Shown here one piece after another: positions 12,023 through 23,475 of a stretch of 64,000 bases of DNA; position 1 is the first letter of the stretch; each line of letters starts with the position of its first letter. Both the position numbers and the translations under genes were made by a program. The notes beneath the pieces are model-generated. The model was not told the DNA's origin. It was given only the letters and a program-made list of their open reading frames with translations, and made no database searches. The DNA lies in the NCBI GenBank assembly GCA_947095585.1, contig OX352762.1, positions 91,197,749 through 91,261,748 on the forward strand. Reading direction: 5' to 3'. This stretch comes from Nephrocerus scutellatus. Lineage: Eukaryota > Arthropoda > Insecta > Diptera > Pipunculidae.

Positions 12023-13800
12023 GATACCCCAGCAGCAGCGAGGATCGAGCTAGAGTCCCTGTATCGAAGCAAAATTAGAGAAGTGCAGTGTAGTGTAAGA
12101 CGTGACAAACGTAATTATATTAACAACCTGGTGTCAGAAGCAGAGGAAGCAGCGAGCAGGTGCGATAGCAGAACCGTTTATAGAATCATCAAAGAGCTGA
12201 CAGGAGGTCACCGCTGTAGCCAACATCCGGTGAAAGGCCTGGATGGTGCCGTACTCGTTTCAGATGAGGATCAGCTCAAACGATGGAAGGAGAATTTCTC
12301 TACGGTCCATAACCGTGTATTCGCCAACGATATGCACCCAAATCAAACGGAGCTGCCGGAAGCAACAATTTCCAGAATTCGCACCTTAACTCCCAGATGA
12401 CTACCGCGATCAACGTACTAAAAAACAACAAGTCGGTAGGACTACATGGTATACGCGCAGAGCTTCTGCGTGCCGCTCCAACGACAGAGAGAGAGCTTGG
12501 AATGCAGAAAGTTTCCCGACGAGTGGAAAAAGGGAATGATTGTCAAGCTCCCATAAAAAAGTACTTTAAAAAGGTAGTCTTATGGAGTGCGAAAACTAGA
12601 GAGGCATTGCGTTTTTCCTGCAGTTACAAAGGTAATAGCCAAAGTAGTACTTGAGCGAATTAAGGAACATCTGGAAGCAGGTTTCCGCACTGGATCATCC
12701 TGTGTAGACCACATAAACACCCTGCGGATCATTATTGAACAGTGCGTTGAATTCCGGTCACCACTGCACCTGCTGTTCATCGATTTTGAGAAGGCGTTTG
12801 TCAGTGCCAACAGACAGTTTATCTGGCTCGCCTTGCGCAGGATAGGTATACCCGATAAACTAATAGCTATTATTAAAGCAACCTATGATGACTCTAAATG
12901 TCATGTGCTGCACAGAGGAAAGCTGCCAGAGGAATTCGAGATCCTAAGTGGGGTACGACAAGGTTGCATTCTATCGCCGATACTTTTTTTGTTGGTTATT
13001 AGCGATGTGCTTCACGCAACTTTATCTACTGGAAACGGAGGAATTCGTTGGACTCTTACATCTCAACTCAAACATCTGGAGAGGTTTACTCTCACACAGG
13101 ATTATGAAGCTGCACCAAATTTTTTTTATATAGAGACTTATTTATTTTACTTTTTATTTATTCCCCATTGACAACCAATGTGGAAAGGTAGGCAAATGTT
13201 GCGGGTTTGAAGATTAATACTGCCAAAACCAAAATCATCAACTTCGGCACTAACTCAGTAACTCAAGTTAACATTGTTGGACAGCTGTTAGAGAGAGTAG
13301 AGAGTTTCCAATATCTTGGGAGTATTGTCTCGACCGAAGGTAGAACCGAACAGGACATTGTCAACCGAATCGGCAAAGCAAAATCAGTGTTTGGAATGAT
13401 GCCCATGATTTAGCGAAGCAATGCGATCAGCTTAAACACCCAGCTGCGACTGTTCCGTTCAAATGTTGAATCTGTGCTGTGTTAAGGGTGCAGCACTTGG
13501 AAGGTGACCGCTACTATCACAAAAAGATTACAAACGTTCGTAAACATCAACATCTTAAGGGTTTTCTGGCCTAACCGTATCTCTCACGAACATCTTTACC
13601 AGAGAACGGGTCAGGAACCAAAAGGCACATCCATCCAACGACGGAAGTGGCAGTGGATTGGTCATATACTCCGAAAAGGCGACAGTTCCATAGCATTAGG
13701 GAAGAGTTGGAGAGAGCTGAAGCTCATTGCCAGGAACCACACGCGATGGCGCGTAGGCGTAGTAGAGGCCCTAGGACCCAAAAGGGGACATAGGACATAA
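12023..13800 (+). mobile_element. LINE family A (RTE-like), copy 1, degenerate
   Basis: A non-LTR retrotransposon remnant covering the linker between endonuclease and RT, the RT and the C-terminal domain. Segments in order: IREVQCSVRRDKRNYINNLV (from about 12076), DEDQLKRWKENFSTV, then a frameshift, SCVDHINTLRIIIEQC, LLFIDFEKAF (the first RT Asp region) and GVRQGCILSPILFLL. The YADD box is lost: about 13085-13205 is unrelated sequence. Reading resumes at LKINTAKTKIINFGTNSV, ESFQYLGSIVS and, near the 3' end, WQWIGHILRKGDSS. The family resembles the RTE group, whose elements end in short tandem repeats rather than poly(A). The 5' part including most of the endonuclease is missing. Confidence 0.75.
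12587..13081 (+). pseudogene. Reverse transcriptase fragment of LINE family A
   Basis: This is the best-preserved part of the element. LLFIDFEKAF carries the first catalytic Asp of the RT, and GVRQGCILSPILFLLVISDV is the conserved stretch before the palm. The sequence then reads GGIRWTLTSQLKHLE and leaves the family. The second catalytic motif (FADD/YADD) is not present, so the RT is inactive. The neighbouring frames contribute earlier and later parts, showing at least three frameshifts. Confidence 0.75.
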
Positions 13801-13949
13801 GTAAGTAATTACGTTTTGGGGCTATGCCAAGTTCACGTTCTACACTGCGGTTCACTGGATTAGAAGCAGGAAATTTTGAGAAGTAAAAATGATCTTTCTT
13901 CCGTTCTATGGCATTGAGAGAAATAAAAATGCGCTGAAGTCATCATTGG

Positions 13950-15030
13950 TCCATATCAGTGTGTCTTCATCACAGGCAAAACAACAACTGATCAGATTTA
14001 CACCCTTAAGCAGGTGATGGAAAAATCTCTAGAGTTTCAAAACTCACTACACCATCTTTTTATTGACTTTAAGCCGCCTATGACAGCATAGCCAGAGTAG
14101 AACTTTATAAAGCCATGAGTGTATTCGGTATCCCAAATAAGCTGACACGACTATGTAGGTTGACCATGACCAATGTTATAAGCCAAGTAAAATTATCCGG
14201 ATCACTATCAAGCCCATTCAACATCTATAACGGGCTCCGACAAGGGGATAGACTGCCCTGCGTCCTCTTCAACCTGGCGTTGGAGAAAGTGATCCGAGAC
14301 TCTGACGTAACGGCAAGATGAACAATCCTCTATAAGTCCATTCCGATACTGGGGCTTACGCAGATGATATTGAAACCGTTGGTAGAAACCCAAGAGCCAG
14401 AAGCTTTCATCCAGATCCTTTAACTATCTCGGGTCAACTGTAGCAGCCGATAACAATATGGAACAAGAAATACGCGCACGGTTGCCTAAAGCCAACAAAG
14501 CCTCTGTCAATACTCTTCAGATCCAGGAAGTTAACCATAACAGCCAAACTGCTGATATATAAGACAATGGTCATACCAGTACTTACATATGGATCCGAGA
14601 CTTGGGTGCTTAGCTAAAAGCATTCTGACCTCTTAGCCGCGTTCGAGAGTAAAGTCTTACGGAGAATTGTTGGCCCCGTATGTGAGGAAGGACGACTTCG
14701 GAGACTTTATAATGATGAGGTCTACGAGCGTTACTGCGATGTCGACATCGTGAAGAGAATTAAGCTCGGTAGACTCCGGTGGGTAGGACACCTAGCTCGT
14801 ATGAGCGAAGAGGATCCTGCTCGAGAAGTCTTTTGCGGTAGGATTTATGGAACACGCCAGCGAGGCCGGACAAGTCTATGCTGGAAGGATGGCGTAGACC
14901 AGGACGCCCAGAGTTTAGAGATGCAAAACTGGATGACATCGGCTCAAAATCGGGACCGGTGGAAAGATTTTTTGCGGAAGGCCAGGACCGGACCCCGGTT
15001 GTAGAGCCAAATATGATGATGATGATGAAG
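13950..15030 (+). mobile_element. LINE family C (non-LTR), copy with (ATG)n tail
   Basis: RT segments read TTTDQIYTLKQVMEKSLEFQ, HHLFIDFK, then after a frameshift FGIPNKLTRLCRLTM and NGLRQGDRLPCVLFNLALEK (14115-14321). The conserved C-terminal domain reads RLRWVGHLARMSEEDPAREV (from about 14771) and NRDRWKDFLRKARTGPRL, ending at 15003. The YADD region is deleted, since the sequence jumps from the QGD motif region to the segment preceding LGS. The element ends in ATGATGATGATGATG (15014-15028), a simple-repeat tail typical of RTE-like elements. A fragment of the same 3' end is at 46680-46782, and minus-strand fragments are at 20255-20560 and 21612-21790. Confidence 0.75.
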
Positions 15031-15149
15031 ATACCAATTCTCAGTGAGGTGGAAACCAGAATATGTTAATATCAGCCACATTTATACACCGATTTTTATG
15101 AAATTTTAATTTACATTTCTTGCAAGTGAAAAAGATTATAAGATATAGT

Positions 15150-15188
15150 AAACCCCTCACCACGCGGTGGTAAGAGATGGTGGGGTTT
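15150..15188. repeat. Short imperfect hairpin
   Basis: AAACCCC at 15150-15156 pairs with GGGGTTT at 15182-15188, and the inside contains ACCAC-GCG-GTGGT. Too short to interpret. Confidence 0.4.
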
Positions 15189-15394
15189 CATATTTGCGGA
15201 TAGCGAAGCGCTCGGCAACAGCTAGTCCTTTATAAAAAAAAAATAGGGCGCTCAGATTTTTAAACTATTAGTTTTTGAATTTATTCAACTTGCAAACAAT
15301 TATTAACTAAGTAATTTCTCAAGCGTTTTCTATGAAATTCGTTGCGTACGACTAAGATGCGACTATGGAAATTCTGCGATACGGTCATTAGGGA

Positions 15395-15465
15395 CTGGAA
15401 TTTCGGGAACTAAGCCACTTAAACTGATTTGTACGAAATTCGGTATGGCCTTTTGGGCCCTTTTT
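15395..15465 (+). repeat. Repeat segment shared with the leader of the 53.4-kb minisatellite
   Basis: TTTCGGGAACTAAGCCACTT and GATTTGTACGAAATTCGGTA followed by TGGCCTTTTGGGCCC match 53379-53447 (TTTTGGGAACTAAGTCATTT, GATTTGTATGAAATTCGGTA, TGGTCTTTTGAGGGTC). Here the G-rich array itself is not expanded. Confidence 0.6.
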
Positions 15466-17955
15466 ATTTCCAAAAGGGTTAATGTTGACGGGATTGGGCT
15501 TTTACCTTGAATCGATGAAATTGCAAGAAATAAAACAAACTTGTAGCTTCGTCAACATGTAAGAGACACATACATGTTGAACAGACCATGCCTGACCATG
15601 TGACCTCATTAATGGATATGCGTTTTTATTTTGAACTTGTGAAATTTCAGTCATAAGGCGAAAATTGAAAAGCCACTAACTACACTTACAAGAAATTTTC
15701 AAAGTCTTCATCAGTGTTATGCAGCTCAAGTGATGAGTTGCGTTTTCTTTTGGTCGCCTTCTTATCAGAAAGGGGATTCCACGCCAGCGTTCAATGCAGG
15801 CAATACCAAGCAAACCAACCATGTGGACATTTTAGTGGCAACTTAATTGAACAGATTGTACAAAATAGATGCTTTCCCCTCTGTCTTTTTGTGGAACGTT
15901 GTTGCAATCACATATTATTCGAGATCATAATTTCCAAGAAACTATACCTATACTGTATAGTGTATACTTTGTATACTATACTGATGGAAAATGAGAAACA
16001 ATGTCGACCGCAGTTCAAGTAAACCGCAATCATAAACTCTTTCGCATGACAACCTGTGACAGAGGACAATAACTGCTAGTTGGAGCACACAGTGTCCACA
16101 ATTTCCACGTTTCTATGAGTATTTTAGTAAAAATTTTCTAAAAAGGACCCATTTACGCCGATACAAATTATCTATCAATTTAAACCACAGTGACAATGTT
16201 GCGCATTGTGCTGTACTGCGGCAGTTTCATATGCGGTGCAGAAAGTGCAATAATTTCTGGATTTTATTGTACTTTGGCTAAAATGGAATTTTACGTTTAA
16301 TTTTATCATCTCATTGTTGGAGGTTGACCGTAATCGTGTTGTGCTCGAATTCCGTTTTAACATAGTTGACTATAGTTGAGCCAAAATGCTGACCGTTGGT
16401 CAGCAACGATCAAAATTTTGGATATTATGTTATTATGTGATATTTATACTATCCACTTTTTGTTTGATTAAAAGTTTTTTTTAAGATGTTCATCATTAAG
16501 TGACATGATTTTCGTGGCATAATTGCAGCACAAAATACTTCATAAAGAATTTAATTTTACTGAGTTATCATTTATTACTTTTAGGTCATAATAAAGTTAA
16601 GTTAAGATCATATATATGAAATACAATGTTTTAAAAAAATATAGATTAATTATGTCTACTTTACTCACTATAAGACTATTGACTATTGAAGCACAAAACA
16701 CTTATAACAATTACATTTATCTTCTTTTTAATATTTTGAAAAAAAAAATCAATAAAAACAGCACATGGTCAGATTTTCGAAAATCATCCCTTCCCCCAAA
16801 GGCAATAGTTTATCAAGTTACAAATTTGCACGCTCCTGTCAATGGCTTTATTCATCGGCAAGGTCAGTTTTTCACAATGGCCGAAAAGATTTTCTCAAAA
16901 AATAGAACCTTCAAACGAATTAACGACACATAATCGCAATAAGGGTTGCTGATCTAATCAATAGATATATTCGTCGATAGGTAAGGGTTGCCGTTGCACT
17001 CACTGAATAAGACTGCCTAAAAACCTCCCCTCCACAATAAATGCTTAAATGAAAACAAACATTTAGAACGTGCCCAGCTTATACACGGAACACATAGTTC
17101 ATGTGTACCAATCTAACCAATAGTTGACGTTGCATTTTGCCAGAGATTTCTCAGCGAAAATCCAAACGAACTAAAAATCAAACGGCATCGATGCCATCGA
17201 CCGACCGTGCACTGTGCATTACAAGTGTGTCAGTAGTCTAAAAATCGAATGTGGATGAAAATGATGCACACATGCTAAGGAAAATTATTGATACATGTCA
17301 TGATTCGGAAAAGAGAGTGGTTAGGGGGAATGTAGTATTATTCCTCATTAAATAATCAATCCCTGTCGAAACAAACATTGCACAAACATAAAAGAAAAGG
17401 ATCATATTGGTAGTGGAAAATATTACGACTATGAAATAACACAAAACAACGCATCATCATCGTGTCCATAAAAAATGCAAACTCGGTAAAACTGCAGAGA
17501 ATAAGCTGATAGATCGAAAACACAAATACCCCGATATGATGGAAGATGACCTGAATAAAAATTTTATGATACTCGTATTTTGTTTTTTAAACAACAACAA
17601 AAACAAGTATTTGTCATTCGTGCTAATAGAGAAAACAATATATTTTAAACCTTAAGAATGGCAAAATTATGTATCTGTGATGCGGCAAGTACAGGATGTT
17701 CAATTTAATGATATACTTGGCCCCGACATAGACATACTAACTCATTATTATGTAAATAATGGAAACTTTACATACAATTTTGATAAACAAATACAGGATG
17801 CAAGGATTGGAAGGTAATTCGATTTTTAAAATATAAATTATATGATATTTTCATTTAAATTGTTAATTCTATAGAAACGAGTTCAGAAGTTAAACTTTAT
17901 ATTCATTTTTGAAATTCAGGTAATTGTTCTGTTCCAAGTCAGCCGAAAAACACAT
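15466..17955. other. Long AT-rich stretch without a supportable gene
   Basis: Open frames 15714-16022 and 16616-16933 (plus) are about 100 codons each but are Lys/Asn/Ile-rich, as expected by chance in AT-rich DNA, and have no recognisable domain. Nothing else is supportable. Confidence 0.4.
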
Positions 17956-18070
17956 CTTGTCTTTAAACTTAGCTCTGAATTCGATAGATGGACGATAACA
18001 TTCCTCCTACCTCTCCTTAATTCCCTAACGCCAACGCTGTGAGCTCTTATTATAAAGAAAATCATAGTTT
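17956..18070 (+). mobile_element. 3' terminal fragment of LINE family E
   Basis: CTACCTCTCCTTAATTCCCTAACGCCAACGCTGTGAG, followed by a TTATTATAA stretch, resembles the 3' end of the longer copy at 55350-55400 (TTTTCCTCTCCCTAATTTTCTAACGCCCACGCTGTG). Only the last 100 bp or so survive. Confidence 0.55.
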
Positions 18071-18159
18071 TTGGCAAAAACGGCGCTACACACCATGAAA
18101 GATAAATAAATGAGTTGATTCTAAGTGGAACCAGTTGAAGCTTCAAGTGGCGATTATCG

Positions 18160-19235
18160 TTGCTGGACGCTAGAACCCGAGGAGCAGCCGACGTCTACAG
18201 CGACCACCACCTTGTGGTTGGCAGTGTGCGATTGAAGCTCGCGGTCCACTCATCCACACGAAGTCAAACAACGAGAAAGCCAGCTGTAGCAGCACTAAAA
18301 GACCCAGATGTGAAACTGCAATATGTATCCCGCATACAACAGTTTCTCTCTAAGTTACAGCTCCAATCCCTAGAGTCTAAGTGTAGTAGCCTCAACCATT
18401 ATCCCGACAAAACTAGAAAAGAATGGATATCAGAACAAATGAACACCATTCGTGAACGCCAATCCATCGAAGTAGAGTTAATGGGGCCTCGGGTGCCGAG
18501 CAAAGCGCATTAGCGCGGAAGTATAGGAATCTGGACCGGCAACGATCATGGCTAAGCGACAACGCAACACAAGCACAGCAAGCCGCTGATGGTAGACAAT
18601 ACAGCACAGTCTACCAACTCGCTCGTAAGCTCGCCAACAAGAAACACCACATCAACTACCCTGTTGATGTTATGGGGGAACAACAATTAACCCGCTGGAC
18701 AGAACATTTTAAGAATGTTTTGAATTGTACTTCGTCAGGCACGTCCATCAACCCACATATGCACCCTAATAGGCTACTAACATCAGCGTCGCTACTCCTT
18801 CGTTGGATGAGATAAGGACAACAATTCTTTCAGTGCAATCAGCAGGCAATGACAACATCTACGCAGAAATCCTTCAAGCCGACGTCGAGTTAACTACGCG
18901 AACATTGCATGCGATGTATCAAAGTATCTGGGAATCTGAAACTATTCCATCGTCGTTAAAAGAAGGCTTAATAGTCAAACTCCCCAAGAAAGGTGATTTG
19001 AGCAATTGCGAAAACTGGAGAGAATCATCAATCATCAGTTAGCGGACGATATTACGAAAGCCGCCGAGTTGGCCGTCCTAGCAAGACATGGAAAAGAACA
19101 ATAGAAGAGGAAGCAAGATCCGGGTAGCAAGAACAGAGTTTCGTCTCTTAAAACCTCAGGCGATAAATCGAGTTCGTTGGCGGGCGTTTGTAGAAGCCCT
19201 ATGCTCCCCCGCGGAATAAAGGAAAGAAAGAAGAA
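18160..19235 (+). mobile_element. LINE family B (RTE-like), copy 1, RT core deleted
   Basis: It begins with the end of the endonuclease domain (TRGAADVYSDHHLVVGSVRL, the SDHHLV motif), then the linker, TRWTEHFKNVL-like sequence near 18690-18725, and an RT segment with AGNDNIYAEILQADVELTTR and LPKKGDLSNCENWRES. It then jumps at about 19035 to the distal C-terminal domain (ADDITKAAELAVLARHGK) and ends in FVEALCSPAE at 19216, followed by a GAAAGAAGAAAGAAGAAG tail. The whole catalytic palm is therefore missing compared with the copy at 57610-60375. Frameshifts separate the segments. Confidence 0.75.
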
Positions 19236-19549
19236 AGAAGAAGTCGAACCAGTTCTTACTTTAGAAAGATGATGTTATAGTAGATTACTTATTATAATAA
19301 TAATAATATAATACTTACAAAGAAGAAGTAACGAAATCTGGAAGTGAGTATAACATACCGGGACAAAATCTACATTCCATGACGGATTTCGTCGCATGAG
19401 TATCACTTGCAGAGCAATGTTCTTGTGATTAATTGGAGATTTCTTTTGTACAATTCTTTAACAATTTTTCTAGCAAATCAATTGTACAATAAATATTTTT
19501 CCCATATTTCAATACAATTAATACATCATTATCATATTTGTCTTGGCGC

Positions 19550-20010
19550 ACCCTTCGGGCTGCAGTGCCCGTTCACTCCAAAAACTTTCAAACAATTGTG
19601 TCTATCGGAGAAGGTATAAAATTTGAAGAAAATCGGGTTAATTTTTTTGAAAAATTATTATTGGGCCCCACGACCCCACCCACCAAAATGTTGGCAAAAA
19701 GAATTTGAAGAAAATTGGGTAAATTTTTTTAAAAAAAATTTTGGGGCACCACTTACCCAGGGCCTCCAAAATTTTTACAAAAAGTGTTGCCCATCAGAGA
19801 TACACAAGTGTATAGAATTTGAAGAAAATCGAGTAAAATTTTGTGAAATATTTGTATGGGAGCCCTCCCGACTCCGTCTCCGGAAAGCAAAATTTCAATA
19901 AAATCGGGCTTTGTGAAGTGGGTTAAAAATTGATCGCAAGATTCCACGACTGACGGCAGACGACCGACATCCGTGCCACAGGCAAGTGAAGTTAATATAG
20001 AGAATTTAGA
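19550..20010 (+). repeat. Repeat R, 5'-truncated copy with tandem modules
   Basis: Three modules of roughly 100-130 bp follow each other, each with ATTTGAAGAAAATCGGGTAA or a variant, a T/A-rich run, then GGGxCCCxxCGACCCC-like or GGGAGCCCTCCCGACTCC. It ends with the family 3' end GAAGTGGGTTAAAAATTGAT, the GACGACCGACATCCGTGCCA-like stretch and GTTAATATAGAGAATTTA (19991-20008). Confidence 0.65.
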
Positions 20011-20054
20011 AAAATATGTGGACTTTCATTACATTACATAAAATGGCTCATTAT

Positions 20055-20098
20055 AAAAAAATATGTTAGGTGGGACATACGTCCCAACATATTTTTTT
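20055..20098. repeat. Near-perfect palindrome
   Basis: AAAAAAATATGT (20055-20066) pairs with ACATATTTTTTT (20087-20098), and inside this TGGGAC (20071-20076) pairs with GTCCCA (20081-20086). A 4-nt bulge and a 4-nt loop interrupt the stem. The motif GGGACATAxGTCCCAA recurs at 20122-20137 and CACTTATGTCCC at 20143-20154, so the hairpin is part of a small cluster. Confidence 0.75.
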
Positions 20099-20254
20099 GA
20101 GACAGGGTATAGTGGGACATAAGTCCCAATTTTTTCTTTTGGCACTTATGTCCCTGCTACATTTGTCTTTAAAACTGATGTCCGGTTCTGGTCTACAAAA
20201 AAAATATCTTCAATGGATTTCGGGCCGTTGTCATCCAGTTTGGCATAACTAAAC

Positions 20255-20560
20255 TCAGGGCGTCCTGGTATGCGCCGTCCTTCCAGCATAGGCTTAGCCG
20301 CCCTCGCTGTCGTGTTCCCTAAATCCTATTGCAAAGTATTTTCCGAACAGGATCCTGTTAGCTCATGCGAGCATGCCAGAGCCTAATGAACTTAATTCTC
20401 CTCACCATGTCGAGATCGCGGTAACGCTCGTAGATCTCATAATAACGGAGTCTTGCTTTCCTTCCTTGTCAACAATTCTCTTATTGATTCGGCTAAGAAT
20501 CAATCAATAAAAGTGATTTTTTCTAAGCACCCAAGTCTCTAATCCATATGTAGTTAATGA
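20255..20560 (-). mobile_element. LINE family C fragment
   Basis: The reverse complement reads GAGATCTACGAGCGTTACCG, then CGACATGGTGAGGAGAATTA, ATAGGATTTAGGGAACACGA and GCCTATGCTGGAAGGACGGC, matching 14720-14895 of the plus-strand family C copy. It covers the stretch just upstream of and into the WVGHLARM domain. Degraded, no open frame. Confidence 0.65.
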
Positions 20561-21611
20561 TATGCTCACTGTCTTTTACGCCAGCAGCTTGGATGTTATG
20601 GTTAAATTCCTGGATTTGAAGTGTCTTGAAAGACTTAGTAAATGATTATAAAAATAATTAATTAAATCTATCAAAATGTGTCATTATTGTAGCTGATTAC
20701 AAATTCTCTTTCAAATCTACTTGCTGAACACAAACAAAAAAAATGTCTATGATGGAATTGTATCTGAATGCAACGGTGTAAAAATTTGTTCCAGCCGCTT
20801 GTCGCCACTCAATAGTCTTCTTGTCAACACCAATCACTCACTCGATATAAATATCTCTTCATTAATTTCCATTCGCGTTGATTGGGTGCTGTAAGCATTT
20901 TGCATTTGTTACCACAAATTGACTAAGAGGGAGCAGTTCCTGAGTGTATATCTTATGCTATTTGCACAATGCAGCCGTTTACGTTGCTGCTGCACTTGTA
21001 GCTTGACAAATGTAATGCTTTATAATTAAGAGGCAAGTTGCAACCTAATTAACTTATCGCTTTCAGTTGCTGCGGCACGAAACCAAACATCTATTGAGGT
21101 ACAAAATTCATCCGGAGGATAAATCAAATACAAATGTTTATAGTACACGATCCATTCACTCCGTTGCGTTATTTCATTAATTGCAATTTCGGTCGAGTTA
21201 GATAGAAGACGCCGATTGGAATACCAAAATTTTATTCCCACGTGCATTTTATTGGACAGCACTGCGGCACACGTATGGGTGTTATGTAAATAAACAACTA
21301 AGTGGATTATGCCTTTTTTTGGCATAGAACTGCAGAGCAGAGACTAAATGCAATTAGTCTATTCCTCCATTTCGTTTATTCATTATTTAAGATTCATCCA
21401 ATCTAACAGAATAAAAGTAAAGAAAGAAACACATGCTGATTCTTTAAGTGCTGTTCTTGACTCCGATTGTAGAGTTAAATATAATTCTTATTTTTTAAAC
21501 TTATTGCCAAGGGAGAACTACCTGAATGACTTGCGCCACGGCAATAAGGTGTGCTATACCCTTTATTAAAATTAAAATTAAAATAAATATCGAAGGAATG
21601 TTATTTACAAT
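20561..21611. other. No supportable gene
   Basis: The open frame 21325-21026 (minus, 99 codons) has no recognisable motif; nothing else stands out. Confidence 0.4.
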
Positions 21612-21790
21612 GTAGCCAGAGCGTAGGCTTGGCCGGCCTCGCTGTCGAGTCCATAAATCCTACCGCAAAGGACTTTCCTTACAGGATCATCTTCGCTCCT
21701 TCTTCACATAAGGGGCCAACAATTCTTCGTAAGACTTTCCTCTCGAATGCCACTAAGAGGTCAGAATGAAGTAAAAGTTACAACGTTGTG
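21612..21790 (-). mobile_element. LINE family C fragment
   Basis: GTAGCCAGAGCGTAGGCTTG, CTCGCTGTCGAGTCCATAAATCCTACCGCAAA and GGGGCCAACAATTCTTCGTAAGACTT match the complement of the family C 3' region (14660-14890). Inverted relative to the 13950-15030 copy. Confidence 0.6.
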
Positions 21791-21954
21791 AATCAGATCT
21801 CACAATAGGGGCACAATTAATTACTGGTGGCACGTAATGCTGAACTGCTTTCTGTGAAGAAAGACATGCCTGGAATTTATTTGGGTTAAATTCCACCCTA
21901 TTATCTGCCACAATCAAGAATGACTTGAATGTTCGACAGAATAGCCGTATTCGT

Positions 21955-23475
21955 TTAATCTCTAGCGAATACTGATAGGTTTAGGAAGCCCGCAGTGCGT
22001 CAACAATACAGAGACCATCTTGCCTTAGAAGCAGAAATAATCAAAAGCATATCGCAGGAGAACGTGGACGACCATTGGAATGCTGTGAAAAAGTTTTTTG
22101 TAACTGGGGCACGCACCTACGTCGGTAAAAGGCAGAATAAACACCGCACATGGTTATCCGCAGACACCTGAAGACGGATCGATGAATGTAAAGCAATTGC
22201 AGCGCTCTCATCAGTAGCGAGTAGCGAGCTAGAAGCCCAATATCGCGTCAAAAAGAAGGATGTGCAGCGTAGTGTAAGACGTTACAAACGACAGTACATC
22301 GACTCACTTGCCTCAATGGCCGAAGAAGCAGCAAGAAGGGGTGTCAGTAGGACTGTCTATAACATCACCAAGAAGCTCAATGGTGGTCAGAGCTCCAAAC
22401 AACATCCAGTGAAGAATTTAGATGGTGACCTTCTGATGTCGGATAAGGAGCAGATAACTAGATGGAGAGAACATTTCGCTATAGTCCTTAACCACTTAGA
22501 CGATGGTGATATGATCTGGATGGCCCTGCGCAGGAGTGGTATCCCAGAAAAGCTTAAAGCTATTATCAAAGCTCCATACGAAGGTAGTAAATGTCACGTT
22601 CTACACAACGGTAAGGTGTCCGAGGAATTTGAAGTCCAAATTGGAGTACTTCAGGGGTGCATACTATTACCGCTGTTAATCCTGGTGAGCATCAGCGATG
22701 TACTCCGTGCGGCACTGACGGTAGGGAACATTGGAATTCGATGGACTTTGACAACTTACCTTAAACACCTACCTACGCTGACGATGTTGGCCTGCTCTCA
22801 CATCGGATAATGCACCTTCATATGATGGCCCAAAATCTAGAAACCGAATCATGCGAAGTGGGGCTTAAGATAAATACTGCCAAAACAAAAGCCCTGAACA
22901 CTTCTAACACCCGCTCTCAGCTTAACATTGCTGGACAGGTAGTCGAAAAAGTTGACAACTTTCTATATCTAGGAAGTGTGGTCTCGGCTGATCGCGGTGG
23001 CACCGAACTGGATGTGTGCAGCAAATCGGGAAAGCAAGGGCTGCGTTCGGAATGCTATCGAAAGTCTGGAGAAGCAATGTTTTCAGCTTAAGAACTAAGC
23101 TTCGACTGTTCCGCTCCAACGTCGAATCAATACTGGAAGGTGGATATCACTACCACGCACAAGCTGCAATATTTTGTAAACAAATGCCTACGTATCATCT
23201 TGAAGATCTTCTGGCCCAGTCGTAAAACGGGCCAAGAACCTATAGACGTTATTGTGCGAAAGAGAAAGTGGCAGTGGATTGAACACACACTACGGCGCGG
23301 CGACAACTCCATTGCGAAATATGCCATGCAGGACGCAGGACAGTCAAGGAGGAAGCAGGGTCCTTGGGAATGAGTTGGAGCCAGCTCAAACGCGTTGTAG
23401 TAAACAGAACAAGATGGCGCGTAAACGTTGTTGACGCCCTATGCCCCTCGAGGGATGAAAGGATTTAAGAAGAAG
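21955..23475 (+). mobile_element. LINE family A (RTE-like), copy 2
   Basis: It begins in the linker (RKPAVRQQYRDHLALEAEII, about 21978-22040), continues to the same VRRYKRQYIDSLASMAEEAA segment as copy 1, then an in-frame deletion fuses NHLDDGDM to IWMALRRSGIPEKLKAIIK (22510 region), removing the N-terminal third of the RT including the first catalytic Asp. A frameshift at about 22770 puts the YADD box (22774-22785) in another frame, followed by QNLETESCEVGLKINTAKTK. The distal part has WQWIEHTLRRGDNS and ends near 23460 in DALCPSRDERI-like sequence followed by AAGAAGAAGAAG. The tail fits the RTE group. Confidence 0.75.
22262..22810 (+). pseudogene. RT fragment of LINE family A with internal deletion
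   Basis: A 182-codon open frame. Residues 1-80 are linker; residues 82 onward are the RT after the deletion, with GVLQGCILLPLLILVSISDV corresponding to GVRQGCILSPILFLLVISDV of copy 1. The key Arg-Gln before GC has become Leu-Gln. The frame shifts before the YADD box. The open frame is a relic of an in-frame deletion, not a functional protein. Confidence 0.7.

Noticed and set aside
16616..16933. 105-codon Lys/Asn/Ile-rich open frame
   Set aside because: Composition is what AT-rich DNA gives by chance; no motif.
21026..21325. 99-codon minus-strand frame
   Set aside because: No motif and not near a recognisable element or promoter.
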